A DNA stretch of 56,925 nucleotides from Nannocystaceae bacterium. GTDB lineage: Bacteria > Myxococcota_A > Polyangia > Nannocystales > Nannocystaceae. The stretch lies in NCBI GenBank assembly GCA_019694555.1, contig JAIBBS010000033.1, positions 1-56,925 of the forward strand, given 5' to 3'. The position numbers were made by a program, and so were the translations under genes. Shown piece after piece: positions 32,467-41,216 of the stretch (position 1 is its first letter; the number at the start of each line of letters is the position of its first letter). The notes below the pieces were generated by a model. The model worked only from the letters and a program-made list of their open reading frames with translations, did no database searches and was not told where the DNA came from.

Positions 32467-33318
32467 ATGTCGATGATGCTAGCGAGTGTCTCGTACCTGA
32501 TGCTGGCGCTGGGCAGCGCCGACGCGGAGCCGGCCGCGGTCGTGGTGTTGCCGCCGGAGGCGCCGGCGTTGACGCCCGATCGCCGCGCGCTGGTCCACGA
32601 CACGCTGTGGTCGTCGCTACCGGGCGAGGAGTTCTCGCTGGTCGAGCGCGAGCGCGTGGCCGCGGCCGTGCGCAGCCGCGGCGACGGCTGTGGCAGCGAC
32701 GCGGCGTGCCGCAGCGCAGTGGCGCAGGAGCTCGGTGCCCGCTTCGTGATCGCGACGACGGTGTCGGAGCCGACCGCGTCGGACTACGCGCTGGTGCTTT
32801 CGGTGCACGACCTGCAGCGCGACCGCGTGACCGCGACCTTCGAGGAGACGTGCACGATCTGCTCCGAGGCGGACCTGCGGCGACTGGTGCAGGAGCGCAC
32901 GCTCGATGCGAAGCTGGCGATCGAGCGCGCGCTCGTCCCCGAGGACGCGCCACCGCAGCCGCGCCCCGCGACGACCACGCCCACGCCGGCGACCAAGCCC
33001 GCGCCCGCGCCGAAGCGACCGTCGCCGCTGCCCGCGGTCGGCTGGGCACTCACCGGTGCCGGCATCGCGGGCACGCTCGGCGGCGTCGCGATGCTCGCGA
33101 TGATCGGCCGCGATGCCGGCTGCCCCGCGGATCCGCGCGGTGGCCCCTGCATCCCGCTGGTCTATCACACCGCGATCCCCGGGGCCGTCACCGCCGCGGT
33201 CGGCGTCGCGCTGCTGGGCACCGGCGTCGGCCTGGTGGTCGCGGGTCGCAAGCGCGGACGCGTCGAGCTGCGTGCCGCTGCCTCGGGCCGTGGCGTGATG
33301 CTGCGCGGACGCTTCTGA
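32467..33318 (+). CDS. TolB-like/CsgG-fold exported protein, kinase neighbour
   Basis: A 283-aa protein with an N-terminal signal peptide (ASVSYLMLALGSADA). Residues ~20-160 look like a TolB-N/CsgG-type domain (LVHDTLWSSLPGEEFSLVERERV, CGSDAACRSAVAQELGARFVIATTV, YALVLSVHDLQRDRVTATFEE); a Thr/Pro/Ala linker (160-185) precedes a C-terminal pair of hydrophobic Gly-rich helices (VGWALTGAGIAGTLGGVAMLA, AVTAAVGVALLGTGVGLVV). In myxobacteria, proteins of this layout often follow Ser/Thr kinase genes. ATG 32467 has GGAG at 32457-32460 in the kinase's last codon region. Function not known. Confidence 0.6.
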   Translation: MSMMLASVSYLMLALGSADAEPAAVVVLPPEAPALTPDRRALVHDTLWSSLPGEEFSLVERERVAAAVRSRGDGCGSDAACRSAVAQELGARFVIATTVSEPTASDYALVLSVHDLQRDRVTATFEETCTICSEADLRRLVQERTLDAKLAIERALVPEDAPPQPRPATTTPTPATKPAPAPKRPSPLPAVGWALTGAGIAGTLGGVAMLAMIGRDAGCPADPRGGPCIPLVYHTAIPGAVTAAVGVALLGTGVGLVVAGRKRGRVELRAAASGRGVMLRGRF

Positions 33319-33387
33319 CGCGCGGCGACGCACGGCGACGCGTGAGGGCCGGTCGCGCGCTCGCTGGCCCTGGCCGGCACCGTGGGC

Positions 33388-33393
33388 TAGTCT
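33388..33393 (+). promoter_or_regulatory. TAGTCT -10-like hexamer, 10 nt before ATG 33404
   Basis: GGGCTAGTCT on the plus strand, the same arrangement as in front of clear genes. It is the main support for the small ORF downstream. Confidence 0.35.
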
Positions 33394-33403
33394 GCGGCGA
33401 CCG

Positions 33404-33733
33404 ATGCCGGCCCGCACCCCCACGCTGCTCGCACGCCTCGCGGTGTTGCTCGCGTTGGTGTTCGCGTCGGTCGGAGCGCTGCGCACCGTCAGTCGCAGCG
33501 GCGAAGCGCTGATCGACGAGCGCGGCGAGAACGGCGACGACAGCGAACTCGACGCACTGCACCGCGGCGACGCTCGAACCGCACACCGCGGCGAAGGCCA
33601 CCCTCGTACGACCGGGTGGAACGAGACCGCTGCCCTCGCGCCGCATGTGGCCCGACGCCCGCCTCCGCGCCCGCGATGGTCGCGGTTGCGCCGCGTGCTC
33701 GCGCCGCGCGACGACGATCACGACGGCGCCTGA
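33404..33733 (+). CDS. Small putative secreted protein
   Basis: A 109-aa reading frame: an N-terminal hydrophobic segment (LLARLAVLLALVFASVGALRTV) like a signal peptide or anchor, then a hydrophilic, His/Arg/Asp-rich tail without recognised domain. The TAGTCT hexamer upstream argues that it is real, yet the tail is low in complexity and could be open by chance in such GC-rich DNA. No homologue family is recognised. It lies alone in an otherwise gene-free 700-bp gap. Confidence 0.35.
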   Translation: MPARTPTLLARLAVLLALVFASVGALRTVSRSGEALIDERGENGDDSELDALHRGDARTAHRGEGHPRTTGWNETAALAPHVARRPPPRPRWSRLRRVLAPRDDDHDGA

Positions 33734-34025
33734 GCCGGCGCGCGCGGACCCCCGCGCGCCGTGATCTCGCACGCACGGCCTTCGGGTCGCGCGTGTACGC
33801 GGCCGCGCGACGCGGAGCCGCGAGCCCCACGCATCGCACTCGACGCGCCGCGCGGCCACCGATGCCGTCGCGCGCAAACACCGATCCGAGACCCATGTCG
33901 AACCCACGCCACGACGCGCGCGCAGCCCGGCTGCGCCGCACGCTCCACACCTCGATCCACGGGCATGCAGTGCCCGAGCACGACTCGCGCGCGACGGTGC
34001 GCCCCGACCCGGACGCGGTGCCGCG
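33734..34025. other. Gene-free stretch before the SulP-carbonic anhydrase gene
   Basis: No frame here on either strand has recognisable protein sequence or a clear start. A GGGCA/TGCCC inverted repeat occurs near 33960-33974. No promoter of the TAnnnT type was found close to ATG 34026. Confidence 0.4.
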
Positions 34026-36278
34026 ATGAGCCCCGGTACCTCGACCTCGCGGGCCGCAGCCCGCGTCCATGGACTGGGCTGGTCGCGGCTGTGGCCGCAG
34101 TGGCGCGCGATGCTGCAACCCCGCGACCTCGCGCCCGACGCGATCGCCGGACTGACGGTCGCGCTGACCGCGATCCCGCTCTCGATGGCAATCGCGATCG
34201 CCAGCGGCGTCGCTCCGATCGCGGGCCTCATCACCGCCGTGGTCGCCGGTGTGGTCGCGGCGTTGTTCGGCGGCAGCGCGTGGTCCGTGAGCGGGCCGGC
34301 GGCCGCGATGGCGGTGCTGCTGGCGTCCATCGTCGAGGAACACGGCGTCGCCGGCCTGGCGCTGGCGTCCTTGCTGGCGGCCGCGCTGCAGCTGCTGACC
34401 GGCATGCTCGGCCTGGGTCGGGTCGCACGACTGGTCCCGCTGCCGGTCGTGGTCGGCTTCACCGGCGGCATCGGGGTGATCATCTTCGTCGGGCAGCTGC
34501 CGCGCGCGCTGGGGCTGCCGGCGCCGGATCAGGCCCACGTCGTCGACGTGGTCACGCACATCGGCGAGCTCATCGAACACGCGAGCATCGCCGCGGTCGG
34601 GTTGGCGCTGACCGCGTTCCTGCTGGTGGTGGTCTCGGGCCGCATCGGTCGCAAGATCCCCGGCGCACTGCTGGCGGTGATCACCGCCACCGTCGCGGCG
34701 GAAGCGATGGGCCTCGAGGTCGAACGCGTGGGCCCGCTGCCGCTGTCGTCGCTGTCGTGGCCGTCGCTGCACCCCGGCGACATCGACTGGACCGCACTGG
34801 TGGGTGACGCGCTGGTGATCTACGCGCTGGCGTCGTTGGAGACGCTACTGTCGGCCGGCGCGGTCGATCGACTGGCGCGATCGGTGCCCCACGATCCGAA
34901 TCAGGAGCTCGTGGGGCAGGGCCTGGCCAACCTCGCGGCGGTCGCTGCCGGTGGTCTGCTGGGCACCGCCGTGATCGCCCGCTCGGGCCTCAACGTCGCC
35001 GCGGGTGCGCGCACCCGCAGGGCCGCGCTGCTGCACGGGGTCTTGGTCGCAGTGCTGGTGCTGTCGTTCGCGCCGATCGTCGCTCGTGTGCCACTGGCCG
35101 CGCTCGCGGGCATCCTGCTCGCGATCGCGGTGGGCATGCTCGCGCCGGCGGAGCTGGTGTCGCTGTGGCGACAGTCGCGAACCGAGGCCGCGGTCTGCCT
35201 CGCGACCCTGTTCACCATGGTCGCGTTCGATCTCGTGGTCGGTGTGCGCGTGGGCGTGATCGCAGCGCTGGCGATCGCGGCGTTCCGCCACGGACGTACC
35301 GACGCGACCGTGCAGCCCATCGGCGAGCACGGGCCCTATCGCTTCACCCTGCGGGGCCCACTGACGTTCCTGGGCATGTCGCGGCTCGACGAGCTGCGCG
35401 CCGCGTTGCCGCAGCTGCAGGGCCCCCGCGGCATCGTCTTGGATCTCGCCGAGGTACCGTCGGTCGATGTCAGTGCCGGCGACGCCCTGGCGCCGCTGCT
35501 GTCGGACATCGAGCGTCGCGCGATCGCCTTCGCGCTCATCGCCCGCAGGCCCGTGCTCGAGGTGCTCGCGCGCCACGATCGCGACGGCCGCTGGGCCGCG
35601 CGCGTGGTCGCCGACGAACGCGCAGCGCTGCGGCTGCTGGGCGCCGCGGAGGCGCTGGGGCCCGAAGAGCGCCTGCGCGACGGTGTGGCGCGGTTCCAGG
35701 CCGTCGCGCGGGATCGTCACCAGGCGCTGTTCGAGCACCTGGCCAAGGGCCAGAGCCCGCACACGCTGTTCGTGGCCTGCGCCGACAGCCGCGTGTCACC
35801 GCTGCTCATCACCAGCGCCGAGCCCGGCGAGGTCTTCGTGCATCGCAACGTCGGCAACATCGTGCCGCCGCCGGGCGGGGACGACATGCCGGCCGAGGGC
35901 GCCGCGGTCGAGTACGCTGTCGGCGTGCTCGGCGTGAAGCAGATCGTGGTCTGCGGCCACTCCGGCTGCGGCGCGATGGCTGCGATCGCCGGCGGCGTCC
36001 CGCCGGGGTTGCCCAGCGTCGAGCGCTGGCTCGGCTTTGCCGCGCACGTGCGCGACCGCGTGCCGCTGGGCGCCAGCCCCGAAGCGCTCGCGCGCGCCAA
36101 CGTGCTCATCCAATTGGAGAACCTGCGCCGCTATGAGGTCGTACGCGCGGCGCTCGAACGCGGCGCGCTGACGCTGCAGGCCTGGTACTACGACATCGCC
36201 GCGGCGGAGGTCGAGGCATGGGACGCCGAGCGCGGCGCATTCACGCCGCTGTCGCCACCGCAGGCCGCGTCGGCGTGA
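34026..36278 (+). CDS. SulP transporter - STAS - beta-carbonic anhydrase fusion
   Basis: A 750-aa fusion. Residues ~35-425 are a SulP anion transporter with about 10-12 helices (LTVALTAIPLSMAIAIASGVAPIAGL, AWSVSGPAAAMAVLLAS, IVYALASLETLLSAGAVD). Residues ~435-535 are the STAS domain (RFTLRGPLTFLGMSRLDELR, GIVLDLAEVPSVDVSAGDAL). Residues ~545-740 are a beta-class carbonic anhydrase: FVACADSRV (Cys585 region and the Asp-Arg dyad), VHRNVGNIV, and VCGHSGCGAM with zinc ligands His645 and Cys648. So all three zinc ligands are present. The arrangement suggests bicarbonate import coupled to hydration or dehydration (inference); BicA-like transporters are known. Such fusions occur in several bacteria. 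ATG 34026. Confidence 0.9.
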   Translation: MSPGTSTSRAAARVHGLGWSRLWPQWRAMLQPRDLAPDAIAGLTVALTAIPLSMAIAIASGVAPIAGLITAVVAGVVAALFGGSAWSVSGPAAAMAVLLASIVEEHGVAGLALASLLAAALQLLTGMLGLGRVARLVPLPVVVGFTGGIGVIIFVGQLPRALGLPAPDQAHVVDVVTHIGELIEHASIAAVGLALTAFLLVVVSGRIGRKIPGALLAVITATVAAEAMGLEVERVGPLPLSSLSWPSLHPGDIDWTALVGDALVIYALASLETLLSAGAVDRLARSVPHDPNQELVGQGLANLAAVAAGGLLGTAVIARSGLNVAAGARTRRAALLHGVLVAVLVLSFAPIVARVPLAALAGILLAIAVGMLAPAELVSLWRQSRTEAAVCLATLFTMVAFDLVVGVRVGVIAALAIAAFRHGRTDATVQPIGEHGPYRFTLRGPLTFLGMSRLDELRAALPQLQGPRGIVLDLAEVPSVDVSAGDALAPLLSDIERRAIAFALIARRPVLEVLARHDRDGRWAARVVADERAALRLLGAAEALGPEERLRDGVARFQAVARDRHQALFEHLAKGQSPHTLFVACADSRVSPLLITSAEPGEVFVHRNVGNIVPPPGGDDMPAEGAAVEYAVGVLGVKQIVVCGHSGCGAMAAIAGGVPPGLPSVERWLGFAAHVRDRVPLGASPEALARANVLIQLENLRRYEVVRAALERGALTLQAWYYDIAAAEVEAWDAERGAFTPLSPPQAASA

Positions 36279-36297
36279 CGCCGTAGCCGCGCTGGGC

Positions 36298-37221
36298 TCA
36301 GCGCGTCCACATCGGCGGCAGCACGTCGGGGCCGACGGTGGGCCGACCGAAGAACGCCAGCCCGGCGCGGCGCTCGAGGTCGCTCCACACCACCTGCGAC
36401 TGGAACGCCATGCCGCCGCGCTCGCCGTCGCCGGTGGCGATCAGCAGCCAGCAGCGCGAGCCCACCAGCGGCGCCTCGTCGAGTCGCAGCTTGGCGCCGC
36501 CGGCACCGACGTCGAGCAAGCGACCGACGAGCGTGACGACGTCCGCACCCGAGGTCGTGCCCAGCAGCACCGGCAGGTCGCACGCGAAGCGCCGCGAGGT
36601 GCGACGCGGGCGATCGACCGAGCCCGAGCCCGCGGTCGAGAAGCGGGCGTGCAGCGCACGGAAGCGGATCGCCAGCGGCGACATCGGCCCCTTGGTGCCG
36701 ACGCCGTCCTCGCGCAGCGTGCGGTACTCGATCAGCTCGCGCAGCAGCTCGAGCCACGGCGGGCCCTGCTCCGGCACGGCGGCGATGGTCGGCTCGACCA
36801 CCAGCGGCAGCTTCGGCGGGGCGCCCAGCGGCGCCGCCGGGGGCGGCTCGAGCGGCTGACGCCGGGTCTGCTGCACCGCGGCGAAGCCGGAGATCTTGGT
36901 CGGCGCGTCGCCGCGGCGCAGCACCTCTTCGGCGACGTGCTCGAAGCGCAGCTGGAAGCCGCAGATCTCGACGACGTTGCCGACCTCGAGCACGGCCTTC
37001 TGCACGCGCGTGCCGTCGATGAAGGTGCCGGCCTTGCTGTGCAAGTCCGAGATCACGTGGCGACCGTGCTCGTCGCGCTCGACCAGCGCGTGGAAGCGAG
37101 AGACCGCATCACCCACGAGCTGCACGTCCGCGACCGCGGCACGACCGATGGTCGTGCGCTCGCCGAGCAGGAAGATCGTGCCCGGGTGCACGCCCGACAG
37201 CGCGCGGAGAACGGGTCGCAT
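36298..37221 (-). CDS. FHA - PilZ domain protein
   Basis: A 307-aa cytoplasmic signalling protein. The N-terminal FHA domain (~1-95) has the phosphothreonine-binding core TTIGRAAVADVQLVGDAVSRFHALVE and SDLHSKAGTFIDGTRV (conserved Gly-Arg, Ser-x-x-His, Asn/Gly positions). A Pro/Ala linker and a helical segment lead to a C-terminal PilZ domain (~205-300): RRTSRRFACDLPVLLG followed by LLDVGAGGAKLRL. PilZ domains often bind cyclic-di-GMP; the usual RxxxR is RTSRR, and the second motif DxSxxG reads DVGAGG, so nucleotide binding may be altered. It could join Ser/Thr phosphorylation to c-di-GMP. ATG 37221 has TAGACA 10 nt upstream. Confidence 0.78.
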   Translation of the reverse strand: MRPVLRALSGVHPGTIFLLGERTTIGRAAVADVQLVGDAVSRFHALVERDEHGRHVISDLHSKAGTFIDGTRVQKAVLEVGNVVEICGFQLRFEHVAEEVLRRGDAPTKISGFAAVQQTRRQPLEPPPAAPLGAPPKLPLVVEPTIAAVPEQGPPWLELLRELIEYRTLREDGVGTKGPMSPLAIRFRALHARFSTAGSGSVDRPRRTSRRFACDLPVLLGTTSGADVVTLVGRLLDVGAGGAKLRLDEAPLVGSRCWLLIATGDGERGGMAFQSQVVWSDLERRAGLAFFGRPTVGPDVLPPMWTR

Positions 37222-37565
37222 GGCGTTGCCATGTCTAGCACGCCCGACGGCAGCGACGCACGTGAACGCTGCGTCGCTGTGTACGCACGCTCGGCGACAC
37301 ACCGGTCTCGTGGGCAACACGGTCGATCGATCGGCCGAGCACGAGATGAGTCGCATCGGCGAGCGTGTGCCGGCATGCATGCCCGCGTCACACCGACGCG
37401 CCTCGTGGGTCTTGCTCACCCGCGCGGCCCGGCCGCGGCCCGGCGCCGCGGGCCGACTGCGGGCGTTGCCGCACGGCCCGCGCCCGGGCGGCAGCCGCGC
37501 TTGCTGGGGTGCGCGCCGCTGTCGTACCTTCGAGCCTCGATCGGCTCGGCCGACAAGGAGTCCCC
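37222..37565. other. Intergenic region between FHA-PilZ and TerB genes
   Basis: No coding signal in 344 bp. It holds a minus-strand TAGACA (37237-37232) for the FHA gene and, near the right end, a plus-strand TACCTT (37525-37530), which with AAGGAG at 37555-37560 gives the terB-like gene an ordinary leader of about 30 nt. Confidence 0.45.
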
Positions 37566-38000
37566 ATGGGTCTGCTCTCTCGCCTCACCGGCATGGCCTC
37601 GACCAAGAAGGCCACCGACGACGTCCTCCTGGCCCATGCCATGCTGCTGATGGCCGGCGCCGACGGCAACATCGACGACTCGGAGATCGCGGTCGTGCGT
37701 GGCTTCGCGATGACGCTGCCCGAGTTCAAGGGCAAGGACTTCGGCGAGGTCGTCGCCAACGCGCAGAAGATGGTGCGCAAGTACAACAGCCTCAAGGAGT
37801 CCGTGAACGCGTTGACCGAGCTGTCGACGCCCGGGCTCAAGGCCAAGGCCTACGTGCTCGCAGCCGACATCGCGTTGGCGTCGGGCGACGTCGACGAGGC
37901 CGAGGACGAGCTGCTGACCACGATGCAGCGCCTGCTGGGCATCGACGATCAGACTGCCCAGACGATCATCTGGGTGCTGCAGCGCAAGTACGAGAAGTGA
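37566..38000 (+). CDS. TerB-family protein
   Basis: A 144-aa all-helical protein fitting TerB/DjlA N-terminal (PF05099): LLAHAMLLMAGADGNIDDSEIAVVRGFAMTLPEF has the acidic metal-binding pattern DGxxDxxE, and a second copy appears as VLAADIALASGDVDEAEDELLTTMQRLLGI. Such proteins occur in tellurite-resistance and stress loci; no other ter gene is near. ATG 37566 is preceded by AAGGAG 5 nt upstream, one of the few perfect SDs here, consistent with a highly translated leadered gene. Confidence 0.85.
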   Translation: MGLLSRLTGMASTKKATDDVLLAHAMLLMAGADGNIDDSEIAVVRGFAMTLPEFKGKDFGEVVANAQKMVRKYNSLKESVNALTELSTPGLKAKAYVLAADIALASGDVDEAEDELLTTMQRLLGIDDQTAQTIIWVLQRKYEK

Positions 38001-38043
38001 CCGATCGGCCGCGGGCGAGCCGGTCGCCCCGCGCGACCGGAGC

Positions 38044-39864
38044 TCATCGCTCGTAGCAACCGATGTCGGGCGCGGCATCGCGCGCCTGACCCCGGATGTC
38101 GAGGCCCGGCATCGTCGTGGGCACGCCCGCGTCGATGGCCGGGCTTCCGTCTTGCAGCGGCACGTACGGCGGGAAGGCCTCGCCGTCGGGCGTGAGCTCG
38201 CCCAGCGCCGGGTCGACGTCGAGCAGCGCACCGCCCGGGGTCGGCCGCGGCTCGCCCCACGACGTCGCCGACGGGCTGAACAGGTTGCCGTCGCTGGCGA
38301 ACACGAGAAAGCCGTTGTCCTGACCGTCGTCGCTCTCGTCGAGCTTCCAGTTCACGTGCTCGGCGTCCGAAGTCCGCGTCTCGCCCATCGCCGGCGGTGC
38401 GGTGTTCTGGAAGAACAGGTTGTCGCGCAGCGCCACGCCGCCGGCGCCCAGGTGCAGCCCGCCCGACCAGTTGTTGGCGGTGTTGAACGCAAAGGTGTTG
38501 TGCTCGACGTCGAAGAACGCGCCGATGAGCCCGAGCCCACCGCCACCACCGCCTTGTTGATCGGTGGTGACCACGTCGTTGCGCAGGAACAGGTTCGACT
38601 CGAGCCGCGCCGCGGTGTCCCAGATGTTGTAGATCGCCGCGCCGCCGCCGAAGTCGTTGGCGGTGTTCTCGATGAAGGCGTTGCGCGCGACCACGAACGT
38701 GTCGGGCCCGACGTCGGGCGCCCACTCGATCTGCGTGTCGGGATCGACGAACACGTACAGACAACCGCCCTGCCCCAGCCGCCCCGGCCCCGAGGTCGTG
38801 GGCGTGCCGGCGACGTTGTGGCGGCACAGGTTCTGCTGGAACTCGATGCTGGTGTGCGTGCCCTGGCGGTAGAAGATCTCCATCGTGCCGCCGGCGACGT
38901 CGGCGGCGTTGTCCTCGAAGACGTTGCCGCAGAAGCGCACGTAGTTGAGCTCGTCCTCTCCCGGCGCGGTCTCGGTGCCGTCTTGGTAGTAGCAACCGCC
39001 GTAGCCCTGGTTGTCGTTGGTCGAGGCGTCGATGCGCGCCTGGTTGCCGATGCAGCTGCTGCCGGTCATCTGCACCTTCGCGCCCAGGGTCCCGACCGCG
39101 CCGCCCAGCGTCGCGTGGTTGTCGCGGAAGTCGCAGCCGTCGCAGTGGAACGTGCACATGAACGAGTAGATGCAACCACCGCTGCCGGTGTCGAGGATCT
39201 GCCCGGTCATGGGGTCGCGCGTCGACGAGCCGGTGCGGCTGTCGGTGCAGGTGAAGTTCTTGGCGTACAGGCCACCGCCGACGTCGAAGCTGTTGTCGTG
39301 GCACTGCACCACGACGGCGCCGCCGGCCCAGTCGAACCAGTTGGCCTGCGTGACCGAGTCGTCGCCCAACGCCTCGGGGCCCTGGGCGTTTTGCATGGTC
39401 AGGTTCTGCAGCCACAGCGTCGGGCCGGGACCCTTGTAGATCAGCCGCGTGGTGCCGCCGCCGTCGAGCACGGTCACGCCGCTGCCGTCGATCACGGTGT
39501 CGCTGCCGATCTCCATCTGCTGCGTGAAGATCACCGGCGCGTCGGGGCAGTCGAGCACGATGGTGCCGCCGGCTTCGACCGCGGCCCGGATTGCGGCCTC
39601 GTTGCAGTCGGCGCCGGAGATCGTCGCGGTCGGGTCGCTGATGTCCTGCGCGTCGAAGCCCTCGCACACCTGCGGCAGCTCGGGCGGCGGCGGGTGATCG
39701 CCGCTGTCCTCGCCTGCGCTGGCGCTGCCGCTGGCGCTGGCGCTGCCGCTGGCGCTGCCGCTCGCGCTGCCGCTGCCGCTGCCGTCGTCACCGTCGTCCG
39801 CGTCCGCGTCGTGGTGGCAGGCGGCGGCGAGCGTGACGGCGAGCGAGGTGGCGAGGCGGCGCAT
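38044..39864 (-). CDS. Right-handed beta-helix lipoprotein
   Basis: A 606-aa lipoprotein: signal MRRLATSLAVTLAAAC with Cys16 lipidated, then a Asp/Gly and (Ser-Gly/Ala-Ser)n linker encoded by a GCTGCC/GCTGGC repeat near 39710-39790. From ~95 on, the sequence has repeated short strands with N and G turns (FCGNVFEDNAADVAGG, RNAFIENTANDFGGGAAIYN, EHNTFAFNTANNWSGG), the pattern of pectate-lyase-like or polymorphic outer membrane protein beta-helices; it opens with ADCNEAAIRAAVEAGGTIVLDC. The C-terminal motif DGSPAIDAG...DIRGQARDAAPDIGCYE is the choice-of-anchor/PbH1 end signature. Adhesin or carbohydrate lyase cannot be decided; catalytic residues are not obvious. TACAGT lies 12 nt before ATG 39864. 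Confidence 0.8.
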   Translation of the reverse strand: MRRLATSLAVTLAAACHHDADADDGDDGSGSGSASGSASGSASASGSASAGEDSGDHPPPPELPQVCEGFDAQDISDPTATISGADCNEAAIRAAVEAGGTIVLDCPDAPVIFTQQMEIGSDTVIDGSGVTVLDGGGTTRLIYKGPGPTLWLQNLTMQNAQGPEALGDDSVTQANWFDWAGGAVVVQCHDNSFDVGGGLYAKNFTCTDSRTGSSTRDPMTGQILDTGSGGCIYSFMCTFHCDGCDFRDNHATLGGAVGTLGAKVQMTGSSCIGNQARIDASTNDNQGYGGCYYQDGTETAPGEDELNYVRFCGNVFEDNAADVAGGTMEIFYRQGTHTSIEFQQNLCRHNVAGTPTTSGPGRLGQGGCLYVFVDPDTQIEWAPDVGPDTFVVARNAFIENTANDFGGGAAIYNIWDTAARLESNLFLRNDVVTTDQQGGGGGGLGLIGAFFDVEHNTFAFNTANNWSGGLHLGAGGVALRDNLFFQNTAPPAMGETRTSDAEHVNWKLDESDDGQDNGFLVFASDGNLFSPSATSWGEPRPTPGGALLDVDPALGELTPDGEAFPPYVPLQDGSPAIDAGVPTTMPGLDIRGQARDAAPDIGCYER

Positions 39865-39876
39865 GACGAGGGGCTC

Positions 39877-39882
39877 ACTGTA
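39877..39882 (-). promoter_or_regulatory. TACAGT -10-like hexamer, 12 nt before ATG 39864
   Basis: Minus-strand GGTACAGT before the beta-helix lipoprotein gene; it faces away from the hexamer of the divergent cupin gene 23 bp to the right. Confidence 0.4.
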
Positions 39883-39904
39883 CCCGCAAGCGGCGATCGC
39901 CAGG

Positions 39905-39910
39905 TACCCT
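39905..39910 (+). promoter_or_regulatory. TACCCT -10-like hexamer, 6 nt before ATG 39917
   Basis: AGGTACCCT on the plus strand in front of the cupin gene. The divergent promoters share a 22-bp spacer. Confidence 0.35.
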
Positions 39911-39916
39911 GGTGCG

Positions 39917-40267
39917 ATGCAGCTCGGTCGCGGAACTCCCAGCGTGCGCGAGGCGCTCTTCGGCGGCAGCGGCACCGTGTTGGTGTGGGACCTGCTCGGC
40001 GCGGCGGCGGCCTCGCCGTTTCGCGCCGTGCTCGCGTGCGAGCTGGCCGAGTCGGGATCGATCGGTGCGCACCACCAACAGCACGACGCCGAGCTGGTGA
40101 TCGGCCTTTCGGGCTGCGGCGAGGCGCGCGTCGATGGACGCAAGATCCCCTTCGGTCCCGGCGCCGTGGTGTACCTGCCGCTGGGCGCGCGACTCGAGCT
40201 GGTCAACGAACGCGACGACGCGCCGCTGCACTACCTCATCGTCAAGGCCACGCCGCCCGCTACATGA
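39917..40267 (+). CDS. Small cupin-domain protein
   Basis: A 116-aa single-domain cupin: two beta motifs, GSIGAHHQQHDAELVIGLSGCGEARVDG and PFGPGAVVYLPLGARLELVNERDDAPLHYLIVKA. The first motif's metal-binding G(X)5HXH(X)3-4E is degenerate (GAHHQQHDAE), so metal binding is uncertain; the second ends in His-Tyr-Leu. Enzymatic or sensor role unknown. It is divergent from the beta-helix lipoprotein gene and its stop overlaps the convergent outer-membrane gene by 8 bp. ATG 39917 is chosen over an in-frame upstream ATG. Confidence 0.72.
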   Translation: MQLGRGTPSVREALFGGSGTVLVWDLLGAAAASPFRAVLACELAESGSIGAHHQQHDAELVIGLSGCGEARVDGRKIPFGPGAVVYLPLGARLELVNERDDAPLHYLIVKATPPAT

Positions 40268-41216
40268 AGCGCACGAACAGGCCGGTCGACCACACCAGGC
40301 CGCGCACGGCCACGCTGCCGAGGTCGGCCCCGACCACGCGGATGCCGTCGGCATCGTCGCGAACCGGGCGCAGGTGGAAGTTCGAGCGGTAGCCGTAGCC
40401 GAGCAGGAACTCGAAGCCGGCGGTCACACGCGCGGCACCACGGGCCGCGAGCCACTGCTTGGGCAGATACAGGCTCAAGCCCGCCTTCGCGTCGAAGACC
40501 CCGAGCACGCCCCGCGCGACGCCGGAGCTGTAGCTGCTCTCCCACGACTCGCTGTCGGCCCACGCATCGAGGTACGAGCGCGCGAACGCGGCGCCGCCTT
40601 CGAGCTGCGCGACCACGTCGAGGCCCTCGAGCAGCACCACCGAGGCACGCAGCAGCGCGCGCGGCTCGTGCATCGTGATGTCGGTGCTGAGCGACTGGTA
40701 GGCATAGCCGCTGCCGCGCCCCAGTCCGTAGCGCACGCCGCCGCCGAGGAACAGCGGGCCGCGCACGCGCGCGTCGACGCGGATGCCGGCGCCGAACTGC
40801 ACGAGGTTGGGACCGTCGTCGAGCGCGCGGTAGCCCGGATCGGTCGTGCGCATGGTGCCGAGATCGAGGAACGGATCCACGCGCCAGCGGATCGCGCGCG
40901 GCGGTCGCTGGCGTCGACGATGCACCGGCGCGGGCGCGGGCGCGGTCGCGGGCTCGGCCTCGCGCGACGGCGACGGTGCGAGCGGAGCCTCGTCGAAGGC
41001 CGCGGGCGTCGACTCCACCGGCGCGACCGCGGGCGTCGGCGCGGGATCGGGGCCACGGCCGGGCAGCTTGCTGCGCGGCGTCGCCGGCTCGACCGCGACC
41101 GGCTCGATCGGCGTCGGTGCGAGCGCGGGCGCGACGGCGCTCGGAGTCGGCGTGGGCTCCGGCTCCGACGGCGCCGCGAGCAACGAGACGAATACGATGC
41201 TGCCCACTGCGATCAT
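40260..41216 (-). CDS. Outer-membrane beta-barrel-like protein with Pro-rich linker
   Basis: A 318-aa exported protein: a hydrophobic N-terminus (AVGSIVFVSLLAA), a 90-residue Pro/Ala/Glu/Thr linker, then ~200 residues of amphipathic strands with glycine/aromatic alternation (FGAGIRVDARVRGPLFLGGGVRYGLG, GLSLYLPKQWLAARGAARVTAGFEFLLGYGY, VWSTGLFVRFM). The final Phe-Met is compatible with a barrel end. Fourth gene of the operon 46402-40260; ATG overlaps the upstream stop as ATGA (41216-41213). Family not identified. Confidence 0.55.
   Translation of the reverse strand: MIAVGSIVFVSLLAAPSEPEPTPTPSAVAPALAPTPIEPVAVEPATPRSKLPGRGPDPAPTPAVAPVESTPAAFDEAPLAPSPSREAEPATAPAPAPVHRRRQRPPRAIRWRVDPFLDLGTMRTTDPGYRALDDGPNLVQFGAGIRVDARVRGPLFLGGGVRYGLGRGSGYAYQSLSTDITMHEPRALLRASVVLLEGLDVVAQLEGGAAFARSYLDAWADSESWESSYSSGVARGVLGVFDAKAGLSLYLPKQWLAARGAARVTAGFEFLLGYGYRSNFHLRPVRDDADGIRVVGADLGSVAVRGLVWSTGLFVRFM

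Noticed and set aside
33489..34772. Minus-strand frame across 33.5-34.8 kb as a gene for the gap
   Set aside because: It overlaps the SulP start region in antisense and its translation is Arg-rich without domains.
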